Counted from the stretch's first letter, positions 17,443-26,922 are shown. The stretch: DNA of 64,000 nucleotides from Vibrio jasicida CAIM 1864 = LMG 25398 (GCF_000400365.1 NZ_BAOG01000068.1:1-64000); one strand, 5' to 3'. The notes: a model not told the origin generated them from the sequence alone. Numbers and translations: made by a program.

Positions 17443-18633
17443 ATGGCAAAACTGAATGCCTACTTTGGCGAATACGGCGGTCAGTACGTTCCGCAAATTC
17501 TAGTTCCAGCACTGGAGCAACTAGAGCAAGCGTTTATCGACGCGCAAGAAGATCCAGAATTCCGCAGCGAATTCATGACGCTTCTTCAAGAGTATGCGGG
17601 CCGTCCAACGGCTTTGACTCTAACTCGTAACCTAACCAAAGGTACGAAAACTAAACTGTACCTAAAACGTGAAGACCTACTTCACGGTGGCGCGCACAAG
17701 ACCAACCAAGTGTTAGGTCAAGCTCTGCTTGCGAAACGCATGGGTAAAAACGAAATCATCGCTGAAACGGGCGCAGGTCAACACGGTGTTGCAACGGCAC
17801 TTGCGTGTGCACTGCTTGGCCTTAAGTGTCGCGTTTACATGGGTGCAAAAGACGTTGAGCGTCAGAGCCCGAACGTATTCCGTATGAAGCTAATGGGCGC
17901 AGAAGTCATTCCTGTTCACTCGGGTTCAGCAACACTTAAAGACGCATGTAATGAAGCGCTACGCGACTGGTCTGCAACTTATGAAGACGCGCACTACCTA
18001 CTAGGTACAGCGGCAGGTCCTCACCCATTCCCAACCATCGTGCGTGACTTCCAACGCATGATTGGTGAAGAAACGAAGAATCAGATTTTGGCTCGTGAAG
18101 GTCGTCTTCCTGATGCGGTTATCGCATGTGTGGGCGGTGGTTCAAATGCGATTGGTATGTTTGCTGACTTCATCGAAGAAGAAAGCGTTCGCCTAATTGG
18201 TGTTGAGCCAGCAGGTAAAGGCATCGATACAGACCAGCACGGTGCACCACTTAAACATGGCAAAACGGGCATCTTTTTTGGTATGAAAGCACCGTTAATG
18301 CAAGATCCTAACGGCCAAGTTGAAGAGTCTTACTCTGTATCTGCGGGTCTTGATTTCCCTTCAGTTGGTCCTCAGCACGCGCACCTAAACGCAATTGGTC
18401 GTGCAGAATACGACAACGTGACAGACGATGAAGCGTTAGAAGCATTCCAAGAGATTGCACGCCATGAAGGCATTATCCCTGCCCTAGAATCTTCTCACGC
18501 AGTGGCACACGCACTGCGTATGGCTCGTGAGAATCCTGAGAAAGAACAATTGCTGGTAGTCAACCTATCTGGTCGTGGTGATAAAGATATCTTCACTGTG
18601 CATGCCATCCTAGAAGAAAAAGGAGCGATCTAA
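17443..18633 (+). CDS. trpB: Tryptophan synthase beta subunit
   Basis: Joins indole and serine to make tryptophan using pyridoxal phosphate. The 396-residue protein has the PLP lysine in GGAHKTNQ near residue 86, AETGAGQHGVA near 108 and the phosphate-binding GGGSNAIGMF near 231. It overlaps trpA by one base (TAATG), as expected for the coupled alpha2beta2 complex. Confidence 0.97.
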   Translation: MAKLNAYFGEYGGQYVPQILVPALEQLEQAFIDAQEDPEFRSEFMTLLQEYAGRPTALTLTRNLTKGTKTKLYLKREDLLHGGAHKTNQVLGQALLAKRMGKNEIIAETGAGQHGVATALACALLGLKCRVYMGAKDVERQSPNVFRMKLMGAEVIPVHSGSATLKDACNEALRDWSATYEDAHYLLGTAAGPHPFPTIVRDFQRMIGEETKNQILAREGRLPDAVIACVGGGSNAIGMFADFIEEESVRLIGVEPAGKGIDTDQHGAPLKHGKTGIFFGMKAPLMQDPNGQVEESYSVSAGLDFPSVGPQHAHLNAIGRAEYDNVTDDEALEAFQEIARHEGIIPALESSHAVAHALRMARENPEKEQLLVVNLSGRGDKDIFTVHAILEEKGAI

Positions 18634-19439
18634 TGAGCCGTTATGAAAAGATGTTCTCGCGTCTAAACGAGAAAAACCAAGGCGCATTTGTACCGTTCGT
18701 AACGGTTTGCGATCCAAACGCAGAGCAGTCTTACAAAATCATGGAAACACTGGTTGAATCTGGCGCAGATGCCCTTGAACTTGGTATTCCATTCTCAGAT
18801 CCGCTAGCCGATGGCCCAACCATCCAAGGCGCTAACATTCGCGCGTTAGATTCAGGTGCAACACCAGATATCTGCTTCGAGCAAATTGGTAAGATCCGAG
18901 CTAAGTACCCAGAGCTGCCTATTGGTCTTCTGATGTACGCGAACCTTGTTTACTCTCGTGGTATCGAGAACTTCTATGAGCGTTGTGCAAAAGCAGGCAT
19001 CGATTCTGTTTTGATTGCAGATGTACCAACTAATGAAAGTGCCGAATTTGTTGCTGCTGCAGAAAAGTTTGGTATTCACCCAATCTTCATCGCACCACCA
19101 ACGGCAAGTGATGAAACACTGAAGCAAGTATCGAAGCTGGGTGGCGGCTACACTTACCTACTATCTCGTGCAGGTGTTACTGGCGCAGAAACCAAAGCAA
19201 ACATGCCTGTAGGTCACATGCTGGATAGACTGAACCAATTTGATGCGCCACCAGCATTACTTGGTTTTGGCATCTCTGAGCCAGCACAGGTGAAACAAGC
19301 ACTAGAATCTGGTGCCGCTGGTGCGATTTCTGGCTCAGCCGTGGTGAAGATCATTGAAGCGCACGTTGAGCAACCACAAATCATGCTAGATAAGCTAAGT
19401 GAATTCGTTTCTGCTATGAAAGCAGCAACACAAAAATAA
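18633..19439 (+). CDS. trpA: Tryptophan synthase alpha subunit
   Basis: Cleaves indole-3-glycerol phosphate and channels indole to TrpB. The 268-residue TIM barrel has the catalytic Glu in LELGIPFSDPLADG near residue 49 and Asp in the same stretch, followed by YLLSRAGVTG near 173 and GFGIS near 212. It is the last gene of the operon and ends 24 nt before a strong terminator. Confidence 0.97.
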   Translation: MSRYEKMFSRLNEKNQGAFVPFVTVCDPNAEQSYKIMETLVESGADALELGIPFSDPLADGPTIQGANIRALDSGATPDICFEQIGKIRAKYPELPIGLLMYANLVYSRGIENFYERCAKAGIDSVLIADVPTNESAEFVAAAEKFGIHPIFIAPPTASDETLKQVSKLGGGYTYLLSRAGVTGAETKANMPVGHMLDRLNQFDAPPALLGFGISEPAQVKQALESGAAGAISGSAVVKIIEAHVEQPQIMLDKLSEFVSAMKAATQK

Positions 19440-19463
19440 CGTATTACTACTCGCATGAATATG

Positions 19464-19505
19464 AGATCGATTCCTTATTTACCATTCGGAATCGATCTTT
19501 TTTTT
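19464..19505 (+). terminator. trp operon terminator
   Basis: Eleven-bp perfect stem AGATCGATTCC/GGAATCGATCT with a 13-nt loop and eight T. Confidence 0.9.
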
Positions 19506-19782
19506 AACATCCATTCTCTAAATTTCCCTCTTTCTTACCATATATTTTATAAACATCACCTAGTAAAAATATCAGCACGATCGATGGCAATCGTTTGCTT
19601 GTGATTAAAAAACTACCATTCATCAATGAATTCCCGATCAGTTGATAAGTTTGTACGGAAATTGTATTGCTAATTGTGAATGATAAGTGTAAAAAGCAAG
19701 GCGATATAATTATCCAAATAACAACTTTATATTGGTGGGTAATTTTAGGATTTTACATTTTATTAGCACAGAGGTTATGGAA
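19506..19782. other. intergenic region upstream of the symporter gene
   Basis: About 280 AT-rich bases without a gene. TATAAT at 19705-19710 is a possible -10; a TGTGA half-site at about 19676 is not followed by a matching half, so no CRP site is called. Confidence 0.4.
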
Positions 19783-21036
19783 GTGTTAAACAAAAAGAGT
19801 TTGCTAAACAACATTGGCGTACAAGTCGTCATTGCAATGATCGTAGGTACTGCCGTTGGTGCCTTCATGGGTCAAAGCGCGACAGTATTTGCACCACTAG
19901 GTGCTATCTTCATCAACCTGATCAAGATGCTTGTGATCCCTCTGGTCGCAGTAGCGCTTATCTCAGGTGCAGCAGGTCTAGGCAACAGCCAATCTGCAGG
20001 TAAAGTGGGCTTGGTAACGCTAGGTTACTTTGGTCTAACGTCTGCCCTAGCTGTCGCACTAGCACTGTTTATGGGTGAAGTATTCCAACCAGGCATGGGC
20101 ATCGACGTTTCTGGCGTTGAAGGTATGTTCTCAGCTGAATACGCTTCAAAAGGTGAATTACCTACTTTCTGGGCAACCATCACTGGTATGATCCCAACTA
20201 ACGTTTTCCAATCACTAAACGAAGCGAACATCCTTCAGATCCTTGTGTTCTGTATGTTCTTCGGTATCGCGATTTCAAAACAAGAAAAATCACGTCGCGA
20301 GCCAATCATCAATGGTGTCAACTGCATCGTTGACGCTATGGTTTGGATGATCAACAAAGTGATGATCATTGCGCCTATCGGTGTATTTGGTCTGATGGCT
20401 GAAGCGGTAGGTACGTTCGGTTTTGGTGCCCTAATGGTGGTCTTCAAACTGTTCGTCGTTTACGTAGCGGCAATCCTAGTGTTCGGCTTCGTGGTTTACC
20501 CAGCAATGGTACATATCTTCACTAAGACATCGGCGAAGAAATTCGTATCAGCAATGAAGAAGCCACAAGCAGTTGCCCTTTCTACCGCCTCTTCAATGGC
20601 AACGCTGCCTGTAACAATGGATACGTGTGAGAAAGAGTTGGGCGTAAGAAACTCAACCGCTTCATTTGTTTTACCGCTTGGCGCAACCATCAACATGTCA
20701 GGTAACGCGATTTACTACGGCCTAGTGGCAATCTTCTTTGCGCAACTGTTCAACATCGACCTAGGCATGGGCGCTTACGTTGCGATCATCGTCACTTCGA
20801 CACTGGGCGCAGTAGGCCAAGCAGGTGTTCCTGGTCCTTCATTCCTAGTAGTCGCGGTACTGCTTGCTGCTGGTATTCCAATCGAAGGTCTCCCACTATT
20901 GTTTGCGCTTGACCGTATCTTCGACATGATTCGTACCGCACTAAACATCACAGGTGATGCAGCATGTGCCGTTATCGTGGATGCACTTATTGAAGAAGAA
21001 GCACAACAAACTGAGCTTCAAAAGCAAGAAGCATAA
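19783..21036 (+). CDS. Dicarboxylate/amino acid:cation symporter (DAACS family)
   Basis: Inner-membrane sodium- or proton-coupled carrier for glutamate/aspartate or C4-dicarboxylates. The roughly 417-residue protein has the multi-helix pattern and re-entrant loops of the family: LIKMLVIPLVAVALISG, SSMATLPVT for the serine-rich HP1 tip, GATINMSGNAIYY, and LDRIFDMIRTALNITGDA. I choose GTG 19783 since GAGG at 19771-19774 gives an 8-nt spacing; ATG 19777 would be only two bases from that site and TTG 19732 has none. The substrate cannot be told from sequence. It stands alone between the trp and luxMN terminators/promoters. Confidence 0.88.
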   Translation: MLNKKSLLNNIGVQVVIAMIVGTAVGAFMGQSATVFAPLGAIFINLIKMLVIPLVAVALISGAAGLGNSQSAGKVGLVTLGYFGLTSALAVALALFMGEVFQPGMGIDVSGVEGMFSAEYASKGELPTFWATITGMIPTNVFQSLNEANILQILVFCMFFGIAISKQEKSRREPIINGVNCIVDAMVWMINKVMIIAPIGVFGLMAEAVGTFGFGALMVVFKLFVVYVAAILVFGFVVYPAMVHIFTKTSAKKFVSAMKKPQAVALSTASSMATLPVTMDTCEKELGVRNSTASFVLPLGATINMSGNAIYYGLVAIFFAQLFNIDLGMGAYVAIIVTSTLGAVGQAGVPGPSFLVVAVLLAAGIPIEGLPLLFALDRIFDMIRTALNITGDAACAVIVDALIEEEAQQTELQKQEA

Positions 21037-21055
21037 TTTAAATTAACGCTCATTC

Positions 21056-21082
21056 AAGCCGCTCCATCGAGCGGCTTTTTTT
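21056..21082 (+). terminator. rho-independent terminator after symporter gene
   Basis: Stem AAGCCGCTC/GAGCGGCTT with loop CATC and seven T. Confidence 0.9.
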
Positions 21083-21194
21083 ACGATAAACCTGCCTTAG
21101 GTAACCGTTTAAATAGAAACTAATGGCATATTTTGTTTTAAATGATATAAGAGCGGCATAAATAAAAAACCATAAACCTTGGCTAGGTTATCTC

Positions 21195-22394
21195 ATGAAT
21201 TTTACGTCGTCTTTAGGGGTGCTATCTGCGAGCAGCATGCCTATTGAAAAAAAGCAGCTCGCGCTGATCAATGCGGTTCTTAGTGGTTTCGATACGCAAG
21301 AACGTCAAGTTATATTCCAATCCGTTACTGACTACCGAAGAAATCAACTCATTGCACTCTTCCCAGAACATAAGGCTAAGAGCTTTTCAGTGCTGTTTGA
21401 ATCGATGGACTATCGTGATTTAGTACAACGTTACCCTTCCACCTTATCGCCTTACATTACGGCGTTAGAGCTTGTCGCATCTCAGTGCTTTACGCACTGG
21501 CTGGAGTTTTGGTGTGAATGTGAAATTGCAGCAATCAAGACGAAGCCTCCTGTACAGGAAATCTCTACAATAAGTACCAAACTGCCCTTTGAAGATAGCG
21601 CTTATTACGGTGCCATGATTGAACGCATAGAAGATGCTCAACTTATGGTAAAAACACCCTCTCACTCTCAAGCGATATCACTGAGTGATGCAGTCACGTT
21701 AAGTAATCTTGAGCTTTTTATACAAGGTGAAAAGTGGTACGAAATGCTGCCGTTACTGTCGCTGTCGCAAACAGGGAAGCACTTTATATTACTAAAACAT
21801 CCAGACAATGAAGCGGTCCCTACCCTTGTTGCCTCTGCTTTGGTTCAGGATTGGGCTATTCACAACCGTTGGTTGAGCTACGCACCACAATTTAGCAACG
21901 AACAATGGCACTACTGTTTACCAAACCATGGGTACGAAGAACTAACGCGATTACAGCTTTTTACATCATCTACACTGTTAAAATGTTACTCTCTCCCAGA
22001 ATTTGATCGCGAATTCAAGTTACTATTATCCGATACACAATCCGTGTGTGAAGTCCTGCGCTTGACAGTAAGTGGAAATGCCCAGCAGAAACTCTACTTT
22101 CTCTACCTTGCACAAAAAGAGCTAATGAACGTACTGTATCAAGCTGGTTATAAAGTAGGCTTCACCATCATTGAGCAACCTTTCATGCTCAACTTTTATC
22201 AGTCGATCGATAAGAAAGCGTATTTCCATTCTGGATATTGCGATCTCAATAATGACGGCAAAGAAACTTACCGGGGATTCTGGAATTTCGAAATGATGGT
22301 CAAAGCATTCAATCAAACCGATTTCCGCGCCTACAAACGCGCAGTGAGAGCCAACCGAAAACGAGCGTCATCCGAAAGGGATGAATATGTTTGA
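21195..22394 (+). CDS. luxM: Acyl-homoserine-lactone synthase LuxM (AinS family)
   Basis: Makes the HAI-1 signal (3-hydroxybutanoyl-homoserine lactone in V. harveyi) from S-adenosylmethionine and an acyl donor. The 399-residue size is that of LuxM/AinS, which are unrelated in sequence to LuxI. Recognition rests on size, on the conserved C-terminal region (for example GFTIIEQPFMLNFYQSI near residues 319-335) and on direct overlap with luxN. The 3' end overlaps luxN by 8 nt, so synthase and receptor are translationally coupled. The V. parahaemolyticus name is opaM. Confidence 0.9.
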   Translation: MNFTSSLGVLSASSMPIEKKQLALINAVLSGFDTQERQVIFQSVTDYRRNQLIALFPEHKAKSFSVLFESMDYRDLVQRYPSTLSPYITALELVASQCFTHWLEFWCECEIAAIKTKPPVQEISTISTKLPFEDSAYYGAMIERIEDAQLMVKTPSHSQAISLSDAVTLSNLELFIQGEKWYEMLPLLSLSQTGKHFILLKHPDNEAVPTLVASALVQDWAIHNRWLSYAPQFSNEQWHYCLPNHGYEELTRLQLFTSSTLLKCYSLPEFDREFKLLLSDTQSVCEVLRLTVSGNAQQKLYFLYLAQKELMNVLYQAGYKVGFTIIEQPFMLNFYQSIDKKAYFHSGYCDLNNDGKETYRGFWNFEMMVKAFNQTDFRAYKRAVRANRKRASSERDEYV

Positions 22395-24930
22395 TTTCGG
22401 TTTAGAGACAATCATCTACGCAAAAGCCATTACGCTACTTGCCACGGTAGCAGTGGTTTTTATGTGGCTGATTTACTACTGCTTTCGCTTAAAACAAAAA
22501 AACGAGGTTATCTTTGGGACGCATCACGCGCCTTACATTGCTTACTCTGTTTGCATCATTGCTTGGATAAGCAGCAATGCGTATTTCCATACTGAGCTCT
22601 TGCCTGATTTGGGGCCGGATGTCGGCATCTTTATGGCAAAGTTTGCTAACCTTGCGTCCTTCTTCGCATTTGCGTTCGCCTATTACTTTTCTTGCCAACT
22701 CTCTGCCGAGCAAAGAAAGGGCAAAGTACACCCTTGGCAACAACTGATCTTCGTCACCCTGACGGTCTACTCATTATTTATCAACTTACAACCGAACTTA
22801 ACGGTAGAGCATGTCGAAATCGTTGGGCCTAGTGAGTTTGTCATTGAGTTTGGCCCACAGACCTCCTACTTCTTCATAGGTTTGGTAAGTTTCGTTGTGC
22901 TCACTTTGGTCAACTTAGTCGCCATGCGCGCTAACAGCAGCAGACTAACGCTAGCCAAAACCAACTACATGATCGCAGGCATCTTGGTGTTCATGCTATC
23001 AACGGCAACCATACACCTTGGCATGACTTACTTCATGGGTGACTTTTCACTGACTTGGCTACCACCAGCGTTGTCTATCAGTGAAATGTTATTCGTAGGT
23101 TATGCGCTACTCACCTCACGTTTTTATAGCGTCAAATACCTCGCATACATGTCACTCAGCGCATTGCTCGTATGCGCGATATTCGTTTTGCCTTTAGGTG
23201 CAATCTTCATCCCAATGACAGATAGCAAACAATGGTTAATCGCCACACCAATCTGCGCCCTAATCGGCATTACTTGGCATCTACTTTATAAACGAGTAAG
23301 CCGTTATTCATCGTTTTTGATTTACGGCAATAAGAAAACACCCGTGCAACAAATCTTAGCGCTTGAGGATGAGTTCAAACTGTCGATTGATGATGCGATG
23401 AGACGTTTGGGAATATTACTGCAAATCCCGAACGACAAGCTCCGCTTGGTGACCAGTAATTACACTGAGACATTTTACGAAGACTACTTGTCGTCAAACA
23501 AATCTGTCTTAGTGTTAGACGAACTCTCTGACGAGATTGACTATGCAAGCTCATCAAAGGGCTCCGTAAAAGCCTTGTACGAAAAAATGAGTTCAAACAA
23601 TACGGCTTTGGTTATGCCACTCTTCGGGCAAGGCAAATCCGTGACGCACCTATTGGTCTCACCACATAAGATCAACAATCAGTTGTTCTCAAATGAAGAG
23701 ATCTCTGCGTTGCAAACCTTGCTTACACGTGTTCAAAGCACCATTGAGGCCGATCGACGTATTCGTCAAAGCCGTGCGCTGGCTAACTCAATTGCCCACG
23801 AAATGCGTAATCCTCTCGCTCAAGTTCAATTGCAATTTGAGGCTCTGAAGCAGCATATTGAAAACCAAGCACCAATTGAGCAGATAAAAATTGACATCGA
23901 AAATGGTCAGGCGGCCATCCAACGTGGCCGTCAGTTGATTGATATCATTCTTCGGGAGGTCAGCGACAGCGCCCCTGAACATGAGCCCATTGCCCTCTCT
24001 TCAATTCATAAAGCGGTCGATCAAGCGGTCAGCCACTACGGTTTTGAAAATGAGAAGATAATTGAGAGAATTCGTTTACCACAACATACTGATTTTGTGG
24101 CCAAGCTAAATGAGACCTTATTTAACTTCGTTATTTTTAACCTCATTCGTAACGCAATTTACTATTTTGATTCCTATCCAGATAGTCAAATTGAAATCAG
24201 CACCAGTACGGGGGCTTATGAAAACGTGCTTGTGTTCCGCGATACCGGTCCTGGTATCGACGAAACCATCTCTCACAAAATCTTTGACGACTTCTTCTCT
24301 TACCAGAAAAGTGGTGGTAGCGGCTTGGGGCTTGGTTATTGCCAACGCGTAATGCGTTCATTTGGCGGGAGAATTGAGTGCCACTCAAAACTGGAAGAGT
24401 TCACCGAGTTTCACCTTTATTTCCCTGTTGTCCCCAATGCGCCAAAAGCTGAAACCTTACGCACGCCTTATTTCACGGATTGGAAGAATAGTCACACTGA
24501 ACAAAAAGCCAAATCGAACGTAAAAATAGATAAGAACGCACCAACCGTACTCATCGTTGATGATAAAGAAGTGCAACGAGCATTAGTGCAAATGTATTTA
24601 AACCAACTTGGTGTGAATAGCTTGCAAGCCAAGAACGGAGAGAATGCGGTCGAACTGTTTGAAGCTAACCACATCGATTTGATATTAATGGATGTGCAAA
24701 TGCCTGTAATGAATGGATTTGAAGCCAGTGAAAAGATAAAAGCGCTATCGCCTAACACGCCGATCATTGCGCTCTCAGGAGAGTCTGGAGAACGCGAGCT
24801 TGAAATGATTGCCAAGCTCATGGATGGGCGTTTGGAAAAGCCGACGACTTTAAATGCCCTCAGGCATGTCCTGAACAATTGGCTCAACAAAGACACCGCG
24901 TCGAATTCTTTCGAAATTGAGAACGAATAA
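22387..24930 (+). CDS. luxN: Quorum-sensing hybrid histidine kinase LuxN
   Basis: Membrane receptor for HAI-1 that phosphorylates the LuxU-LuxO pathway at low cell density and dephosphorylates it when ligand binds. The 847-residue protein has an N-terminal membrane domain with about nine helices (residues 1-280), then DHp and ATPase domains (IAHEMRNPL with His471, NLIRNAIYY, DTGPGID, GGSGLGLGYC) and a receiver domain with phosphoacceptor Asp769 in LILMDVQMP. Start ATG 22387 is chosen over ATG 22381: AAAGGG lies about six bases upstream and His then falls at 471, the V. harveyi number. The receiver Asp is at 771 in V. harveyi; the linker here is two residues shorter. Confidence 0.95.
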   Translation: MFDFGLETIIYAKAITLLATVAVVFMWLIYYCFRLKQKNEVIFGTHHAPYIAYSVCIIAWISSNAYFHTELLPDLGPDVGIFMAKFANLASFFAFAFAYYFSCQLSAEQRKGKVHPWQQLIFVTLTVYSLFINLQPNLTVEHVEIVGPSEFVIEFGPQTSYFFIGLVSFVVLTLVNLVAMRANSSRLTLAKTNYMIAGILVFMLSTATIHLGMTYFMGDFSLTWLPPALSISEMLFVGYALLTSRFYSVKYLAYMSLSALLVCAIFVLPLGAIFIPMTDSKQWLIATPICALIGITWHLLYKRVSRYSSFLIYGNKKTPVQQILALEDEFKLSIDDAMRRLGILLQIPNDKLRLVTSNYTETFYEDYLSSNKSVLVLDELSDEIDYASSSKGSVKALYEKMSSNNTALVMPLFGQGKSVTHLLVSPHKINNQLFSNEEISALQTLLTRVQSTIEADRRIRQSRALANSIAHEMRNPLAQVQLQFEALKQHIENQAPIEQIKIDIENGQAAIQRGRQLIDIILREVSDSAPEHEPIALSSIHKAVDQAVSHYGFENEKIIERIRLPQHTDFVAKLNETLFNFVIFNLIRNAIYYFDSYPDSQIEISTSTGAYENVLVFRDTGPGIDETISHKIFDDFFSYQKSGGSGLGLGYCQRVMRSFGGRIECHSKLEEFTEFHLYFPVVPNAPKAETLRTPYFTDWKNSHTEQKAKSNVKIDKNAPTVLIVDDKEVQRALVQMYLNQLGVNSLQAKNGENAVELFEANHIDLILMDVQMPVMNGFEASEKIKALSPNTPIIALSGESGERELEMIAKLMDGRLEKPTTLNALRHVLNNWLNKDTASNSFEIENE

Positions 24931-25024
24931 TTGGCATCTGATATGCATTACTGAAGTACAAACGAATTATCCATAGATTCAAGCCCTCTCTTTATTAGCG
25001 GGGAAACTTGATAAGGAGATGACC

Positions 25025-25267
25025 ATGATGCTTCATCGACATACTTATTACGGCTTGATTCACCACGGTATTAAAACCTTACTTTTAGACCGTGTTGGAC
25101 ACTATACAGAAGAAGAATACCATCAGTACCTCAACCTGATGACGGGAAAATCAACCTGCTTCACCATGTCCCATGACGAACTAGAAGCAACTGTCGATAA
25201 CCTGTTACGCGAAGGCTATTTGGAAGATGTGAAAAACCTCATCACTCGTTACCAAAACGTTGCCTGA
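25025..25267 (+). CDS. Small GemA-like (DUF1018-type) protein
   Basis: An 80-residue soluble protein with a strong AAGGAG site at 25013-25018; ATG 25025 or 25028 has proper spacing, ATG 25019 abuts the site. The pattern IHHGIK ... EEYHQYLNLMTGKSTC ... SHDELEATVDNL is like the IHIAK ... YR..L....TGK.S...LS..EL..VL..L layout of Mu-type GemA/gp16 (DUF1018). No other phage gene is near, so it is a stand-alone domain. Function in the cell is not known. Confidence 0.6.
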   Translation: MMLHRHTYYGLIHHGIKTLLLDRVGHYTEEEYHQYLNLMTGKSTCFTMSHDELEATVDNLLREGYLEDVKNLITRYQNVA

Positions 25268-25287
25268 ATCTCTTCCTTCTGTCCAAC

Positions 25288-25318
25288 AAAATAGCCGCTG
25301 AATGCGGCTATTTCTTTC
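25288..25318 (+). terminator. rho-independent terminator after the GemA-like gene
   Basis: Stem AAATAGCCGC/GCGGCTATTT with a short loop TGAAT and tail TTTCTTTCC. Lies 20 nt after the stop codon. Confidence 0.8.
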
Positions 25319-25399
25319 CTCTATATTCTATAAATATTCACATTGCCTCAGATTCCGCTAGACTGTCCTCAACTCAATAACTAGGTAGTTTTTTGCATC

Positions 25400-25972
25400 A
25401 TGAAGCAAATCCTTGATTTTATTCCACTCATTGTCTTCTTTGTCCTATACAAGATGCACGATATCTATGTTGCGACAGGCGCGCTTATCATCGCAACGGC
25501 TATTCAAATCGTGTTGACGTTTGCTCTATACAAGAAAGTAGAAAAGATGCAATTGGTTACTTTCGCAATGGTGGCTATCTTCGGTGGCATGACCATATTT
25601 TTCCACGATGACAACTTCATCAAATGGAAAGTAACCATCATCTATGCACTGTTCGCTGTTGGCTTAGCCGTAAGTCATGCTATGGGCAAGTCCGCGATCA
25701 AAGGCATGCTTGGTAAAGAAATCACTTTGCCTGAAGAGATCTGGACCAAAATCAACTGGGCATGGGTTGGCTTTTTCTCGTTCTGTGCCGGCCTAAACGT
25801 ATACGTAGCGTTTAAGCTCCCACTCGATGTGTGGGTTAACTTCAAAGTGTTCGGTTTACTGATCGCGACATTCGCTTACATGATCGCTACGGGCTTCTAC
25901 ATCTACAAGCACATGCCAAAAGATCAAAAAGAGAAGAAAGAAAACTCATCCGATGTTTCGGTTGATGATTAA
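25400..25972 (+). CDS. yciB: Inner-membrane septation protein YciB (IspZ)
   Basis: Inner-membrane protein with five to six hydrophobic helices and an early motif DFIPLIVFFVLYK at residues 6-18. The 190-residue length is close to E. coli YciB (179). It is linked to cell-envelope synthesis and division by genetics in other bacteria, without a known biochemical activity. The C-terminus is charged (DQKEKKENSSDVSVDD). It lies in the conserved trp-yciB-yciA-yciI neighbourhood. Confidence 0.93.
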   Translation: MKQILDFIPLIVFFVLYKMHDIYVATGALIIATAIQIVLTFALYKKVEKMQLVTFAMVAIFGGMTIFFHDDNFIKWKVTIIYALFAVGLAVSHAMGKSAIKGMLGKEITLPEEIWTKINWAWVGFFSFCAGLNVYVAFKLPLDVWVNFKVFGLLIATFAYMIATGFYIYKHMPKDQKEKKENSSDVSVDD

Positions 25973-26009
25973 AAGCTCAATTTTGCTATAATCTTCTTAC
26001 ATTGATTAT

Positions 26010-26042
26010 TTACAGCGACCTCAGGGTCGCTGTTTTGTTGTT
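26010..26042 (+). terminator. rho-independent terminator after yciB
   Basis: Stem ACAGCGACC/GGTCGCTGT with loop TCAG and tail TTTTGTTGTTTG. A TATAAT lies just upstream at about 25987, so a short leader of yciA read through this hairpin cannot be excluded. Confidence 0.8.
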
Positions 26043-26109
26043 TGCGCCAGAAATCTTGGTGCATTATTTGCTCCATTTTTGAGCTTAATAAAGATTGTAG
26101 GATGTCATC

Positions 26110-26505
26110 ATGAATCAAGAAGGTCATACACCAAAAGGCCAATTATTGCTTCGCACCCTTGCTATGCCCGCTGATACTAATGCCAATGGCGATATCTTCG
26201 GCGGCTGGATCATGTCCCAACTCGACTTAGCTGGTGCGATTCTGGCTAAAGAAATCTCCTTAGGCCGAGTTGTTACTGTCTCGGTTTCTAGCATCACATT
26301 TAAAAAACCTGTCAGCGTCGGCGATGTTGTCTGTTGTTACGGAGTATGCTCAAAGATCGGCAGAACTTCGATGAGTGTAGACCTAGAAGTATGGGTGAAG
26401 CCTGTTAAAGTCGACGGTGTAGAAGAGCGCTTCATGGTTTGTGATGCCACATTCAACTATGTTGCGATCGATAGCGAAGGTAAACCACGCCCAGTTCAAA
26501 AGTAA
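26110..26505 (+). CDS. yciA: Acyl-CoA thioesterase YciA
   Basis: Hot-dog fold thioesterase hydrolysing a broad set of acyl-CoAs. The 131-residue protein shows the family active-site stretch TNANGDIFGGWIMSQLD (residues 22-38), where Asn and Asp are catalytic, and VSVSSITFKKPVSVGD near residue 56. Follows yciB as in E. coli. Confidence 0.94.
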   Translation: MNQEGHTPKGQLLLRTLAMPADTNANGDIFGGWIMSQLDLAGAILAKEISLGRVVTVSVSSITFKKPVSVGDVVCCYGVCSKIGRTSMSVDLEVWVKPVKVDGVEERFMVCDATFNYVAIDSEGKPRPVQK

Positions 26506-26625
26506 TAACTTGGTTTAATATAACGAATTGCTAGGAACAACCTCACAAATTCCATTGTTGACTTGTGAGTGGCACAAAAAAGGCGTTAAATTAGGACTTT
26601 ACCCTACCAATTAAGGAAATATGCT

Positions 26626-26922
26626 ATGTGGTACGTCATTTTTTCTCAGGACATCGAGAACTCATTAGAAAAACGTCTGAGTGTTCGCCCTCAACATCTT
26701 GAGCGCTTGCAGCAACTTCAAGACGAAGGACGTCTACTCACTGCAGGTCCAATGCCAGCCATTGATTCCGATAATCCGGGTGAAGCAGGCTTTACTGGCT
26801 CGACAGTCATAGCAGAATTTTCCTCTTTGGAAGAAGCTCAAACATGGGCTGATGCCGATCCATACATTGCAGCGGGCGTTTACGAAAATGTCATCGTAAA
26901 ACCGTTCAAGAAAGTGTTTTAA
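26626..26922 (+). CDS. yciI: YciI family protein
   Basis: A 98-residue single-domain protein of the YciI dimeric alpha-beta barrel family. MWYVIFSQD at the start, RPQHLERLQ with a conserved Arg-His and LLTAGPMP near residue 38 are typical. It precedes the lipoprotein gene by 3 nt. No enzyme activity is firmly assigned to the family in enterobacteria and vibrios. Confidence 0.92.
   Translation: MWYVIFSQDIENSLEKRLSVRPQHLERLQQLQDEGRLLTAGPMPAIDSDNPGEAGFTGSTVIAEFSSLEEAQTWADADPYIAAGVYENVIVKPFKKVF

Noticed and set aside
19590..19700. Possible CRP site upstream of the symporter gene
   Set aside because: Only one TGTGA half-site is present and the second half does not match TCACA.
24492..24896. 134-codon frame antisense to luxN receiver domain
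   Set aside because: Ser-rich composition typical of antisense shadows; covers a conserved domain of luxN.
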